A DNA stretch of 64,000 nt from Laburnicola sp. R22_1 (Eukaryota; Ascomycota; Dothideomycetes; Pleosporales; Didymosphaeriaceae): the NCBI GenBank assembly GCA_014281115.1, contig JACONQ010000009.1:2480001-2544000 (forward strand), in the 5' to 3' direction. A model generated the notes under the pieces. That model did not search any database and was not told the origin of the DNA. It was given only the letters and a program-made list of their open reading frames with translations. How positions within the stretch are numbered: the first letter of the stretch is position 1; every line of letters starts with the position of its first letter. Of this stretch, positions 37,564-49,529 are shown in pieces. Both the position numbers and the translations under genes were made by a program.

Positions 37564-38499
37564 CTATAGGATAGTGCCTCTTTAGGTATAACCTTAGGGC
37601 ATCCGCATGTAGATTTCTCTATCCAGGTTCGCGTGGACGAAGGCGTTAGTAACGTCGTACTGGCTTAGCTCTAGGTCAAACCGAGCCGCTGTTAACATAA
37701 GCAGGCGAAATAATCTACCTATAAGTGTTGCGGCATAGGTATCCTGTGTAGTGAGATGGCGTTGTTAATCTCCGCGCACTACTAGCCTTGCCTTGCACTT
37801 CTATAATCTGTAATGTTTATTAAGTTTGTAGGTATATATCCACATACAGTCAAGAATCTAGTAACCGCGTGATCGCACTAAGGCTGCGGGCACCTTGCTC
37901 TAAGACCTCATTTCTTTGTAACTTTGTAGATAGGATCGCTCGGCATCCTTCCACATTTCGAATAACAGATAATTATCTATCTAGGTTCTGCATAATAGAG
38001 GTTCTAGTAGTTAACTTTAATAGGGTTTCTTGCCTACTACAAGCATACAATTAAATTAAGCTTTATTAAGTAGCTTCCCCTTATATGTCAGAGCAAAAGG
38101 CTAACCTTCCACTCCTAAGAATAGAAGAATAATAAACCGTCACATTATATTTGCCTCTACTTCCTGCGAGTGTACCTATAAGAAAGGTGGCTGCCCATAG
38201 CACAGCGTGTTAATCTGGCTGTGGTGTTCCTATGGGTAATTTTTCAATTTGGTCCTGTTTAAAACTTACTATTAATTAGGCAAGCAGTGCGACAGGCGGA
38301 GGTGTCTCTAGTGGTGTTGAGTAGGTGTAATTAATCTTCCTCCCTTAATAGTACCCTAGAGCACCCTTGTCCTCCTCGTAAGAGTTAATAATCGACTTAT
38401 CCTTATAGAACAACTCCGTATTTTTATATTCTAGTAGTGAGGGCAGTAGCTTTACTATTTAGGTCTATGCAGCAATCTCTTTAGTAGTGCTGTGCATAA

Positions 38500-39400
38500 G
38501 GTTGTCTAACAGGTCTTCTTATTTACCTAAGAACACTTAATTTTTGTTAAAGATAACGTCGCGTGTGCTAATAACTTTGTTAAGTGGAGGTATCTATACT
38601 CTCTAGATATTTATTAATTAATAGCCCACTAGATAACTAACCTATGCCTTTAGGTCAAGCCTTTAGAGCTTACTCTTACCGCGTTTTATATTGTTAGTTA
38701 AGGCAAAAGCTTTACAGCTATAGGCTCTAAGGTAAGCCTAGTTTAGTTTCTTTAGTTGGGTGACAATGCCGTTTTAGTAGGCAACTATTATAAAAAATAC
38801 TTTATGTGGTAATCGCTATTAATTAGCGTAGTTTGGCGTTTAATTATATAGGTATACAACCGCTTGTGTAATCTCTGGCCATAGTGTCCAGGGGAGGTTG
38901 GCGTCAAGTCGCATTGCACGGCTCTTTTCCTTAATTACACCCCCTAAGCCTTCAGCCCCTCCATTTTAAACTTAGGTATTGGGTGCTAAAGGCTTAATAA
39001 CAACCCCTTTATTAACACACCACCTATGAACATCTTATTTAACTAAGAAAATCTCATTGTTAGATTTAATAACTTTTATAGTTACCTTAAACTATACTTT
39101 TATAAATAGTACAAATTTCTTTAGCAGCTTAATAATTATTCGTACTAGTTAATTGTCTTTAAAGTAGAAGTCCCAAGCTATGCCTAAGAAACAATTAGAG
39201 ATGAGCATTATACTCTTTTCGCTAGTTAAGCTCTTGTCTTTAAAGTTGTAAAAGTCTATAGCGACTCTCTCTCCTAGGCCATCGTTAATTTGTCTAGCCT
39301 AACATCTAATTTGTCGCCTAAGCTTTAATCTGCCGCAAGCGTCGCATTAGACCGTGGTCAACCCTTTAATACATACCCCGTCACTGTGATTCACTATGTG
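38500..39400 (-). pseudogene. Copia integrase fragment
   Basis: Readable blocks in order on the minus strand: CDACGRLK (zinc-binding end), ERVAIDFYNF with the first catalytic Asp, NGGAEGLGGVIKEKSRAMR (38,940-38,965 and on), LPWTLWPEITQAVVYLYN, and the GYLVGY/TRDVIFN-type tail of copia integrases. Stops and missense changes occur between blocks. Confidence 0.8.
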
Positions 39401-40165
39401 CTCTAGTGCCTAAGGGCCTGGGTGGCCTAGTCGTTTGTGCCATATAATGGCGTTCGCCTTCTGCGCTTATTATGCGGTGCGCGAGGTAAATTTGTGTGTA
39501 GCGTACGCACTATTAATTGTGGTACAAGTTAATTTTAATATTGGTATAAACTCTAGTACCTATTAATTATAGATTTCTTAGAGTTCGGCTAGGATTGTAT
39601 TGTCTTGTCTTCTAATTATTGTTGGGTCTAACTTAGTGTCCCACTAGAGGCCTTGCCTTTAGAGTAATTAGAAGGACACTAGGTTGCAAAGTAGACCAGA
39701 ATAGTAGGCAACATTATCTAACCTTACTAAGCAATTTCCCTCCTTACTCTTAACATGAAGATAAACACTCTTATATCCCCTTATCTATGCTTATAATAAT
39801 CCCGCCTATACGAAGTCTCCTAGCAATAGTGGTCGCTATAAGACAAAGCGATCAATATTATTAAAAATGTGGCAGGTTGTGCTAAAATTAAGAATCGCAG
39901 AGTTACGTAGTAGGTATGTGTTTAGGTCTAAGTAGTAGGAGGCTGCGATAGCATTAAAGCTCGCTAAAAGAACAGTAATCTGTCTGCCATCTAGTTATTT
40001 ATTATTAGTAATCTTAGTAATTTAAGTTAGAGTAGGGGTCTTTAATTGTTTAATCTTTAGTATCTGTAACTTTTAACGCTTTACAAATCTTATGCGCTCT
40101 ATAAGCATAGGGTTATTCTCCAACCTATATGTTATAACCGCCTTTATAGCAGGCTTTAGTTTAAA

Positions 40166-41158
40166 CTATTTAGGTTGTTTATTAGGGAATGCGTAAAAGC
40201 AGTCTTTTAGACTATAGCGTTGTTTATAAGTAGGGCACTTAGGGTTTAATCCCTTTTGGCCTCCAACTGCTATTGGCTTATTGTTGGTGACTCGTACAGA
40301 CTGCTTAGATTTGGCTTTAGGGCCAGCTTTATTGGCGCGTAATCTGCCTCGCTTAGGTAATGCTGCTTTATCCACAGGTTGGGCGTCCCTAGCTGCGGCC
40401 TAGGTAGTTACACTACTATTAGCGAGAGATAGTCCTATAATAGCAAAGGCGCCCCTTTATTTACTCTTAATTAGGTGCTGCATTACTATTTATTTTTAGA
40501 AGAGTTTTACTATCTCTTTTCTATTAACAGTCTTATTCTTACTTTTATATTACAGAAAGGTCGTAACCTATTAGGATGCGACATTAGTAACCGCTTTTAT
40601 AAAATCTTGTTTGACTAAGTCTAGCTCCTAAAGCTCTAACACATAATTATACTCAGCTTCTATAGCCACATAATCGTACTCAGCGAGCCAGGTGTACCAT
40701 GAACCAACTAATCTCATTAGTTTAAGAGCGTCTTAGTACCTAATCCTTACTCTTCTTTGTTTATTGTATTAGTCAACCCCAACCATTTTCGTAAGGTTCT
40801 TAATCTATTGTCTAATTAATTCACCTAGGGTGCAGCAATTAGACTGTAAATGTGCCGAGGTGGTGGTTTGAATAAGAATAACCAGCTTATCTAGGTTCTC
40901 CTTCTCCTGTTCGTACTTTCAATCCAGAAGCTTGTAGATTTCGAGTTGATTCTTATAGAAATCAGTATCGATTTTGTACGCCTTTTCGCCAGCCAGCGAT
41001 AGGTGCGACAGTAGCGATGGACGGGCGTTGTTAGTGTTTCTGTTAACGAAAGCGGGAGCTAGTTGATAGGCACTAATATTCAGCGCGACTGGCATAACCA
41101 GTTCTGCTATCGGTTTATTGTTAAGGGATGGGTTAATAAGATCCCATGCTTTCAACAA
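40166..41158 (-). pseudogene. Copia gag fragments
   Basis: Two open segments: 41,158-40,919 (79 codons, start of gag) and 40,375-40,166 (69 codons). The second has a basic region and CPTYKQRYSLKDC, a CCHC zinc knuckle in which the second Cys and the His are both Tyr, each explained by one transition. Gag would form the particle around the element RNA. Confidence 0.75.
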
Positions 41159-41287
41159 CTAGGCTTAGGCTTTAATTTGCCTCAGCCATAGTGTGTAGTT
41201 CGAGTAATTAGTCAGGATTACTATGGGATCTCTAAGTGTTAATAGAGACATGATTTTTAGTTTAATTAAGGTAGTGAGACTCTTAAT

Positions 41288-41605
41288 TGTCAGATACGTA
41301 AGTATCTTTAATAAGATGAGATAAAAGTGATGGATTTAATAATGAATTAATTGTTAAGTGATCTCTGTCAGAGAAGCTCAGCTATCGTACGCAATATCTA
41401 TCTAGCGCTAAGACGCACTAGTAATAGTGCGGAGTAGTGTAACAGTAGTACGCCAGTCTCCTTTGTGTATTTCACAGTGATCTCACAGTGAAATCACTAT
41501 AAGTTACACCAACTGTCGTCATAAGGAGACTATGTAATCGGACGCACGTGACTACTGGATTTCACAGTAAAATCACAGTGATTTCCAGTGACCTGATATC
41601 TGACA
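41288..41605 (-). repeat. 5' LTR of the copia element
   Basis: 318 bp, TGTCAGATACG at the start and GATATCTGACA at the end, followed by the GTATT target duplication. It is less mutated than the 3' LTR and would carry the promoter. Confidence 0.9.
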
Positions 41606-41610
41606 GTATT

Positions 41611-42650
41611 AGTAAGATATTAGCACCTAGAAGACTACTATAATTACTATCTAAAGTATTAACGCTAGTATACTTAAAGGCAAGTAAGCCTAGCTTATAT
41701 ATCTTATACTGCAGTTCTTATATCCTTATAATAACTATTTTAAGAAAGCGAACATTATGTTCTAGTTTAAACTAACTAAAATTAGCCTTTTAACCTAAAC
41801 CTCTAACTTAGTTATTGTAAAACAATAGGCACCTTAGTTCCTTATAGAAAGACAAATAACGTCTTTAGTAGAGTAGATATTTAAAGGCTTACTTATATCT
41901 AGCGTAGATATTCTTAGTAGTGCAATTAATATAGAAGTATTCTTTAGCTATAAAGAGTTAGTTATTAAAGTATACTTCTATAGTATTCTTAGTAATACGT
42001 AGACGTCGCCTTAACTAGCTAAACCTAATGCTATGAGCTTCTATATCTATAAAAATAAGTAGTTCTAAGGTAGTATTCTAAATTAACTTAATATAGTATT
42101 AGTAGTACAATCTAATATTATATACTAAGGGCGAGTAATAGTAGAGATAAATAGTATTAAGGCGATGTACGCGTAGGGTTATTATAATCTAATTAAGTTA
42201 CAAACTAATATCTTGTATTAACTAAGATTTATAGAAAGCTTAAAGAATTTTATAATATTAAGTATAAGTAAGTAGTAGATATTAGCAACGCCTTTAGCAC
42301 TATATGTAAGGTAAGCTTAGTGCCCTTATTATTTTTTCTAATATTAATTGATTGTAGCGATAGCATTGTTAGTTTTAATAGATAAAAACGCTTATAGGGA
42401 CTCTAATAGACTTTAATAGACTATTGCTTAAACCTAGTCTAAAAGACTTATTATATAGATTTTTATATTAAGTAGTTACAGCTACTAAATAAAAGTTTAA
42501 GGATAGTTAGTCTTTGTATTAATTATCCTAAGATAACGTATTGTACTTAAACTTTAGTGCTATTCTTATGTGCCTGGGCTTGCAGTAATCATTTTAATAT
42601 TGCAATATATTAATTAATTAGAGTATAAGCTGTGGATTACAACCTAGAAT
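41611..42650. repeat. AT-rich RIP-degraded DNA to the compartment border
   Basis: No ORF of 60 codons and no recognised domain. Composition shifts to normal at about 42,640-42,660. Positions 42,515-42,552 resemble 48,389-48,425. Confidence 0.55.
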
Positions 42651-44597
42651 CTTAAATCTGTATGGCTATGACGCAATTTTTATTAGCTATTTCTCGTACA
42701 TATTTCCTCTTCTGGGGTATCCTAGCCCTAGTATATTCGCGTGTATATGTAGTCTTTAACTTAAAGTCACATGTGCAGCATGTGATGAGTATTCTCTTAT
42801 TAATACCCTTCTTTTCTTTGCTTATGGGTTGCATTGTACAAATCGCAGAGCCCGAATCTCGAATACGAGTACAAGTCTTCTGGTTGAAGATCACAGAGTT
42901 TAGACGCCGTGATCCACATGCACATGCATCCATTGATGAATTTCGCGTGCATGGTCTTCACGTGATAAAACTTAATCCGAACGCGACTGGGGTACTGGCG
43001 GGCAGTACGGACTATTGGCTTTAACAACTTACAATGCTAACATAGAGTGAGCCCACCATTTCATCATCTATTTTTTATATACTTATGATCATCTGATGAA
43101 TCGGAACCGTCCGCGGGTTCCAAGGTTGTCTCCAGACCTGATAGGTGATTGCCTACACGCCCAGAACATTCCATCGAAAAAAATAAAATTCTAGAACTGC
43201 AATATGGCCACTTGCAATATAATTAATTACCACGGCGCTGGGATTCAATAATGTGAAAGGAGGAAAGGGCAACTCGAGCGACACCAAATCTTGGAACGAT
43301 CCGCCCCCGCCTCGGAGCAAACCGGCGCGATATCCACACGCCACATCAACACCAACCTACAGAGTCCGGACAACGCGATTATCGTACGACCTCCGCGGCT
43401 GCCTTTAGTCGGTTGCAAAGTTTTCGCGCTTGCGAACAAATTGAAAACTGGTGATTACATCTGGAGCGAGCGCCAGCAATGAGATGAGTGCAGCCCTCCA
43501 CCAGGTCAGACTAACATGCGAGTCAAGGTTCGAGCAGGGCTTCTTAGGGCATGTCGATAGTCAAACAATAAAGCCTGTCGCATCGCTGATTCCGAGCTGA
43601 ACTGCAAGGCCGAATTTGGGTCTGGAGCGAGGATCGATCATGTCGTGGAACCAGCGTTCTTGTGGGGTTCTCGTTTTTGGTAAGAATTTCGAATTCAATT
43701 ATCGTTCAACACTAAGCCCACAAGGCAAGCTTTCAGATCTCCAAAAATGCTACCTACCACACGTGGGAGCTTGAACCCCTACCATATTATCGTAAACCTC
43801 GTCTTTCTCGCGTAACGCCTAGACTTGCAGTGGACCCGAGATCCAGCAGACTGGGCTTTTGGCAACAAGGAGGATTACGGCATCGATGCTAACAGATTGG
43901 AAGCCTTTCTCCCTTTGGATATACCTGTGCTTGGAACAGAAACTACGGACTGTCGGCACCGATGTGCTTGACGTGCCTATGACGTAAGGCTAGGACCAGG
44001 TAGATATTGGCTATCCTTCTGAAGAGTCAGTGGGGGGAGAGACAACGATGACAACCTAAATTAGGTGCAGTCAGCACTTGGCGCTGCGCAGTCACTCGAT
44101 ACAAAAATAGTGCTGGTGTTTTAAGTTACGCCCTCCGGATGACGTAACGTAAGATGGGGTCTTAATCTCAAGACACCGTAGTACATAGTGGACTTCCAGC
44201 ACGAAAAACCACTGATACTGTATTCTCAGGGCATATACGGACACTACGGAATATACTGAGGCGGGCTGAACCGCGCCCTCTGCGAGTCATTGCCAATAGG
44301 ATCGTCCTCAACCCACGGCTAGGAAAGAGTCTCAACTTAGAATCATCCGTTTTCGGATTAGACCACATGTAGTGTGCTGCAAGGAATTTAAAAGGGCCAC
44401 TCAGCATCAACGTTTAATCTAAGCGGGGTTCGTACGATAACGGACTAGGATGCGCTTCCCCTAGAGCGCCTTGGAAAGGGCACGAGCTGTGCGAAGCAGG
44501 GGCACCCGCCTTACCGGCTCTGGGTCCACTCTTTACCATCAACACTTCACTGTTCCTTCTTCTCTCACCTCAGGGCATCCATTTCTGGGGAAGCGCT
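42651..44597. other. Non-coding DNA at the compartment border
   Basis: Normal composition, with ORFs up to 120 codons overlapping on both strands (for example 42,662-43,024) but no splice signals, domains or codon pattern I trust. The last few hundred bases are probably the upstream region of the gene at 44,598. Confidence 0.5.
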
Positions 44598-45830
44598 ATG
44601 GCGATGGATCGAAGCACTCCTGCGGGGCCCTCAGATCGAGGCGTCGCCATCGCTCATGAGTTCGCCATTATTTCAACTACGCTGCTCATCACCGCCACCC
44701 TTCTTTTTATCGCGAGGATATGGACGAGATGCTTTCCGATAGTCCGAATGTTGCCTGATGATTACATCTGCGCGATCGCGTATGTATGTATTTATCGACG
44801 GACACTGCGCACAAGGTACTGATTTCTGGCACAGGTGCTTGTCACTATCAACACCGCACTATTCTTCAAAAGCATCGAGTGGACGTTTGGTACCTGGAAT
44901 GGCGACCGTGCAAAGCTGACAATCGGGGACATGGAGGGTTATACGTTCTACGGAGTGATCGCGCAGCCATTCTGGGCATGGGGCATGACCGCTATTAAGA
45001 TTTCCATCGGCTTGATGCTCCTCCGGTTAGAACAAGAGAAGCGTTGGCGCCGGTTTCTCTGGGCCATGATCGCATTTCAAATCGTCCTCAGCATGTACAA
45101 CATGATTACGCAGTTCGTCGGATGTGCGCCTTTCCGCAAGATGTGGGATCTATCTGGCAACGTCCCCGGAAAATGCTGGCCCACTCGTATTAGCACACCC
45201 AGCCAAATCACGGTCCAGGTCTTCGTTATTCTAACCGACTGGGTTTTCGCACTCCTCCCAATATCGTTCCTCCGGAAGGTTCAACGTCCGCTTCGCGAGC
45301 GCGTCGTCATCGGCATTCTGATGAGCCTAGGTCTATTCACTGGTGTCGCATCGATCATAAAGATCAAGCAACTAGCGGAAATGGAGAAGTCCGGCGACTT
45401 CCATGCAGAAATGATCGTCATTCAGATGTGGTGTTCCATCGAAGCGCTGATCGGATTCATCGCGTCGTGCGTACCTTGCCTCCGTGGCCCCTTCCAGCGC
45501 GCGCTCGAATGTGTCGGCCTCGCAACCGTACGCCACACGAATTATACCGGGCACGTCTATCCCGGGTCAAGACACGCAACGCATATCACAAGTGGGACAA
45601 CAAGCGTGCTCGACCCTCCAATTCGAATGAAGAAGACCAGCAGTTCGGGAGGGGAGTCGGCCGAGCAGATCCTTACGGAGAATGAGGCCAAGAACAGGGG
45701 AATATGGTGTACGACCGAGGTTCGCATGGAAGAAGAAAGGGAGCCGCAAGCAACGACGACTACGCACGCCGAAACTCCTAGCGTATCGTGGCGCGACTTG
45801 ACATCATCGCCCGAACCACGGCGCACTTGA
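44598..45830 (+). CDS. Seven-helix fungal rhodopsin-fold membrane protein (393 aa)
   Basis: Exon 1 is 44,598-44,783 and exon 2 is 44,835-45,830, joined in phase 0 by a 51-bp intron (GTATGT...ACAG). Seven hydrophobic segments are visible: about residues 18-45, 55-78, 103-130, 140-165, 190-212, 228-250 and 262-290. Hallmarks of the large ascomycete family with an extracellular-facing rhodopsin-like domain are present: the DDYI motif after helix 1, a KISIGLMLLRL helix 3, and the GCAPFRKMWD...GKCW loop. The last 100 residues are a hydrophilic, Ser/Thr/Glu-rich tail, expected in the cytoplasm. These proteins sit in the plasma membrane and relatives such as PTH11 act in surface sensing, but no ligand can be read from the sequence and no CFEM cysteine domain is present. 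The ATG at 44,598 was chosen because it gives a full helix 1. Confidence 0.85.
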
Positions 45831-46294
45831 TGTGACTGCCGTTCGATGTGAGGTTAGGCTCAATTTCGGCACACAACTTCGGAAAATTACACATACGTAT
45901 ATCATTACATGGAGTCCTTATACTGTTGCCACCATGCATCAATCCTCCAGTGATAGACGTGTTTGTGCCATTATGAGTTTCTCTCAGATATCGTCATGCC
46001 AACCCTTAAAAATGTTGCAGCAGTTTCTTGCTAGTGGGCTACCTTCGGCGCTCTTTCAAACGTTTCAACAGTTCCAAGATCGCTCGGCCGCTAGCGATGA
46101 ACTCGCTCCTACACAGTGAAGGCGGGAGGAGGGAATCTTTTAACAGTGGCGACTAATAGGTACTCTAAGGGCTGCTTGTGGGTTTCTCTCACTTTCTGTC
46201 TCTCACTCTCCGTCTCTCACTCTCCATCTCTCACCCTCTGTCTCTCACTCTCTGTCGCTTACTAAGTGACCTAGCCTCGAGCGGCACCACTGGA
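45831..46294. other. Intergenic, with CT-rich tandem repeat
   Basis: Holds a pyrimidine-rich tandem array at about 46,180-46,263 (CTCTCACTCTCTGTCT-like, 16 bp, about five copies), upstream of the TATA box of the next gene. A 95-codon ORF at 45,832-46,119 has no support. Confidence 0.6.
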
Positions 46295-46301
46295 TATAAA
46301 A
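46295..46301 (+). promoter_or_regulatory. TATA box
   Basis: TATAAAA 165 bp upstream of the ATG at 46,466, followed by a long CT-rich stretch typical of fungal transcription start regions. Confidence 0.55.
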
Positions 46302-46465
46302 GGCCTCCCACCCACCACCTTCCTCTCTCCCCTCTATCCTCCACTCGTCCTCTACTTCTTCACAACCTCCACCAGCCCTCTACTGCTTCCACACTGCCTA
46401 CACTACTCTTATACTTCTTCCACAAAGCCCGTACCACTCTTCGACCCTCTACTTGCCCAAACTCA

Positions 46466-47635
46466 ATGGCCACTCACACCTTCTACTACTGTCTACCGAG
46501 TATTCGACCGGAGCCGCCGGCAGAACCACATGTCCAGGTGGGCACAAAGCCGGCCACAGCCGTCCTCGGCGCTTTGGACGATGTACCATCGAACAGGCGC
46601 ACCGAGAACAACCAAATCACAATCACCAAGGTCCTCTGGGCCCATCGTTTCCACATGACAGCGCACAAATTCTCAGTGGCGGTTGGTGGTGTCGACCAGG
46701 CGGACTACGCACAAATCAAGCGCCGCCGCGGCAACATGATCCACAAGATAAAACGGAAGACATTCGGGCCTGACGGGTACATATTCCAACTCGTCAAAGC
46801 CGCCGTGACGGAAGATAACTGGAAGGTAGCCCAGTTCAACTACATGGTCGAAGTGCGCAAGTCTGAGATTCCCGGCCTGGTCGAGAGTCCTGAAGAGGAG
46901 GCGGAGCGACGGGTCGTCCGCGACACATAGCACAGCCGATATACCGACGGACGTGCGTACATGGAGCACGGCATCGGACTGGTAGTGCAAGCCGCACAGG
47001 GCGAGCTCAACGCGGCGACGGTGGCCTCCACAGCCAACCCGCACGACAACGCCAACCAGGAAGCACTTCCGAAGAGAACCCGCGAGCTGGAACACGCCCG
47101 TGCCGAGTTGGCCAGGCTGCAGAACTGGCAGCCAGACCTGGAACCGAACTATGAAAGCCTCGCCGATGTGCCGGCGCCAGCGACTGTCGTGGAGCTCAGG
47201 CCTGCAACGGAGCGTCACCTCTTCTGGGAGGCGGTATTCGATGCAAACGCCAAAGCCATCATGACCGCGCTGCTGAAGGAGGTTTCAAACAAGATCGCGG
47301 TGGCAGAAACCATCGCACAGCAAGACTACGAAGACGATTGCCTCACAGTCTTCGTGGAGGTGGCAGAAGCCATCGCAGAAACCATCAGCGAAGATCTCGA
47401 GCTTGCCCATGTGAGGAGAGTCTTCGAGCACAAGAACATCCACGGTGTCTACTTCAAGAAAGACACACCGGACACCTCCAAGATGGCGTACACGGCCCTT
47501 GAAGTCGCATACCACAAGCTATCCTCCAGCATTGAGGTTATTCGGATCCTGCCAAATGCCAGTCCAGTCAAGAAGAACTCCAAGCCCTCAGGTTCAGACT
47601 ACGTTCCGAGAAGCAAGAGGCCGCGCTTCCATTGA
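46466..47635 (+). pseudogene. Hypothetical protein ORF split by one in-frame stop
   Basis: One plus-strand frame is open for 390 codons except for a TAG at 46,928-46,930. The 5' part (154 codons) starts MATHTFYYCL and contains a basic block RRRGNMIHKIKRK. The 3' part (from 46,931; a Met at 46,961 gives 224 codons) has a coiled-coil-like segment around RELEHARAELARLQNW and a basic C-terminus RSKRPRFH. The TAG could be CAG changed by a single C-to-T at CpA, the RIP-preferred site, so I read it as one gene inactivated by a point mutation. Alternatives: two separate genes, or removal of a phase-0 105-bp intron at 46,826-46,930, which would restore the frame but has a weak GTAGCC donor and no clear branch site. 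The upstream TATA box and CT-rich leader support a transcribed locus. Family not recognised. Confidence 0.6.
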
Positions 47636-49529
47636 TAGCATCAGGTTATCAAAGCCTATCATTTCAAGCTTTCAAAGCTTTTCTATTTCTACAAGTCAAG
47701 GATTCAGGATGAGAATTGCGGATGGTGATCTGGGTCATATGGTTTTCTATATATTCTTTTTGACTGCGGGAAAAGTTTGGCTTTATATATATCCGGGAAA
47801 TATCGAGCATGTTCTATGTTATGACCCAACTCTTCTGTTACATTGTGACCTCATCTCTTCGCACACCATGCATTCGCTTTGGCCATCCATTAGGCCAGAG
47901 GTCCTACTCGCCCGTAGAGCCATCTATTGACGGCAACTCGAGTTGTCGATTTCTAGTCGAGTTAGTCCAGGATGGAGCATCGACAAGTGTAATATAGACT
48001 GGCGGGTGTCTAATGTAGTGATATGCCACTATGTGTAAGGTGTTGAAGTACGTAGCCGAGTATGAAAGGTTTGCAATGCTTTTCCTCTTGAATTAGCTAT
48101 GTTAAAACACAAATATCTTAGTGAGGCCTATACCATTGCGTTAACATCGTATTTTGGAGTAAAACGCTTAGGACACGATGTATACTTGATGTTGACTTTC
48201 CCCTTCGCGCGGCACAGTAGATACCCACAACTTCCCCCGCCAGCACAGCCTAGTACATAATAACAGCCACTATCTTCTTTATTCATTCATTCATTCATAT
48301 CCGTTTATAGTCGACCTAACAGATTATAAGACTTAACAGCAAGCACAACTAAGATTCAAACTATCTTCTTTATTCACAGCCTTGGTATTACTTATCCTAA
48401 GGTAACACGTTATACTTATTTAGTTCTCCACTATTCGAGCGTTTCTCGCTGGGCGGTATAATCTTCGTGCCTCGCATGAATTCTTCACTCTCTTTGCCAA
48501 TGCTTATTAACCTTACTTTGAATTAAGAACGTTATCCACTGTGGTGTAGGCCATTTGTTAGGTATAGTTGTGATTACCAACTTGTTTAGTGCTTTTTCTT
48601 ATACGTTATAGTTTTTGCACTTGAGAAAGAGGGGGCTCGCTTCTTTTGTGGCCTTGTTTAGTTTTTACTTCAACCGTGGAGCAGGTCGAGACAATCCACA
48701 GAAGTGGTAAGCTTGATCTTTTAGATGAAAACTGGGAGCGGCTATTTCTGCACCGCGCGAGCACAAAGGCTGGATGCCCCCCGCCCCAGTGGGAATGGCA
48801 ACCATGTGCTGTTCTCAGGACACATGAATGGGTGTCATATCTGTTGAGCGGGGAGCAATGTCTTTGCGAGAATGTCCGAAGATGGCTTTGGATCCGGATG
48901 GCTAACCCAGTGACGCCGTAATGTCGCTACGCCGGTGCTCTGGGCTGCGTCTGGCTCGCCGTCGAAGTCATGGGCTCGACTTCTACGTCTGATATGTCTG
49001 CCTTGCCGAGAGTCTCGTGTTGAGTGTATGCCCGCTCTCCTTTGGTTGGCCACCATTGGATGATCTTCTTGGGCGACTGTCTCGAGGTCCCATGATGTCG
49101 TTGTTGACTTTATGAGGGTCTTGGCTTGATACGGGCGCTTTGTCGTCCAAAGTTCACTCCTCTATTGCGGTGGACGGGCCGTTCGAGCGCGGATGGACAT
49201 CTGGAGCGTGTGGGCTGGAGCAATACAGGACGGCTGTTTCTCGGCGCCCTGACGGCGATTGCAGGCGCGAGCATGTGTTGAGAGCATGTCGAACGGAGGA
49301 TTGCGCGACCGCTGGGAAGAGGCGGTTGGCGAAGTGAGTGTGGTGACCTGGAATGAAACGCGGACGGCCGGGCAGTCACACTACACCATCAGGTCTTGGC
49401 ATCGTCGCATGCATCCGCGCTCGTTTTCAGACGATAGTCCTATATCTCTTTGACTTTTGCGCAATGCTCGATTCTATCCCGGCGTGGTGGTTAGGGTACA
49501 AACAAGCTGCCCCCGTAGGTTGTTTCTGG
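47636..49529. other. Intergenic with repeat fragments
   Basis: No credible gene. Contents include an (ATTC)n run at 48,281-48,298, a 17-bp direct repeat ACTATCTTCTTTATTCA at 48,269-48,285 and 48,360-48,376, and a stretch at 48,389-48,425 resembling 42,515-42,552 in the AT-rich compartment. An ORF of 91 codons at 48,646-48,921 has no supporting features. Confidence 0.5.

Larger units (their letters stand above)
36017..41605 (-). mobile_element. Ty1/copia LTR retrotransposon, structurally complete (5,589 bp)
   Basis: Two 318-bp LTRs, both TGTCAGATA...TATCT(G/A)ACA, are flanked by an identical 5-bp target duplication GTATT (36,012-36,016 and 41,606-41,610). A polypurine tract AAGGGGGTG lies next to the 3' LTR on the minus strand (about 36,335-36,344). 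Minus-strand order is gag (41,158 down to about 40,160), integrase (about 39,400-38,500), reverse transcriptase (about 37,700-37,200) and RNase H, which is the Ty1/copia order. RIP is lighter than in the neighbouring elements, with LTR differences mostly transitions. Nonsense codons still interrupt every domain, so this copy is not autonomous. Confidence 0.9.

Noticed and set aside
42662..43024. 120-codon plus-strand ORF with hydrophobic N-terminus
   Set aside because: Overlaps a minus-strand ORF of similar length, sits at the AT-rich border and has no domain, splice or promoter support.
43745..43800. Minus-strand GGTTCAAGCTCCC resembling a tRNA T-arm/B box
   Set aside because: No acceptor stem pairing, no A box at the right distance and no anticodon arm could be built.
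49110..49450. Overlapping 64-100-codon ORFs on both strands
   Set aside because: No intron signals or protein-like conservation; lengths are expected by chance in GC-rich DNA.
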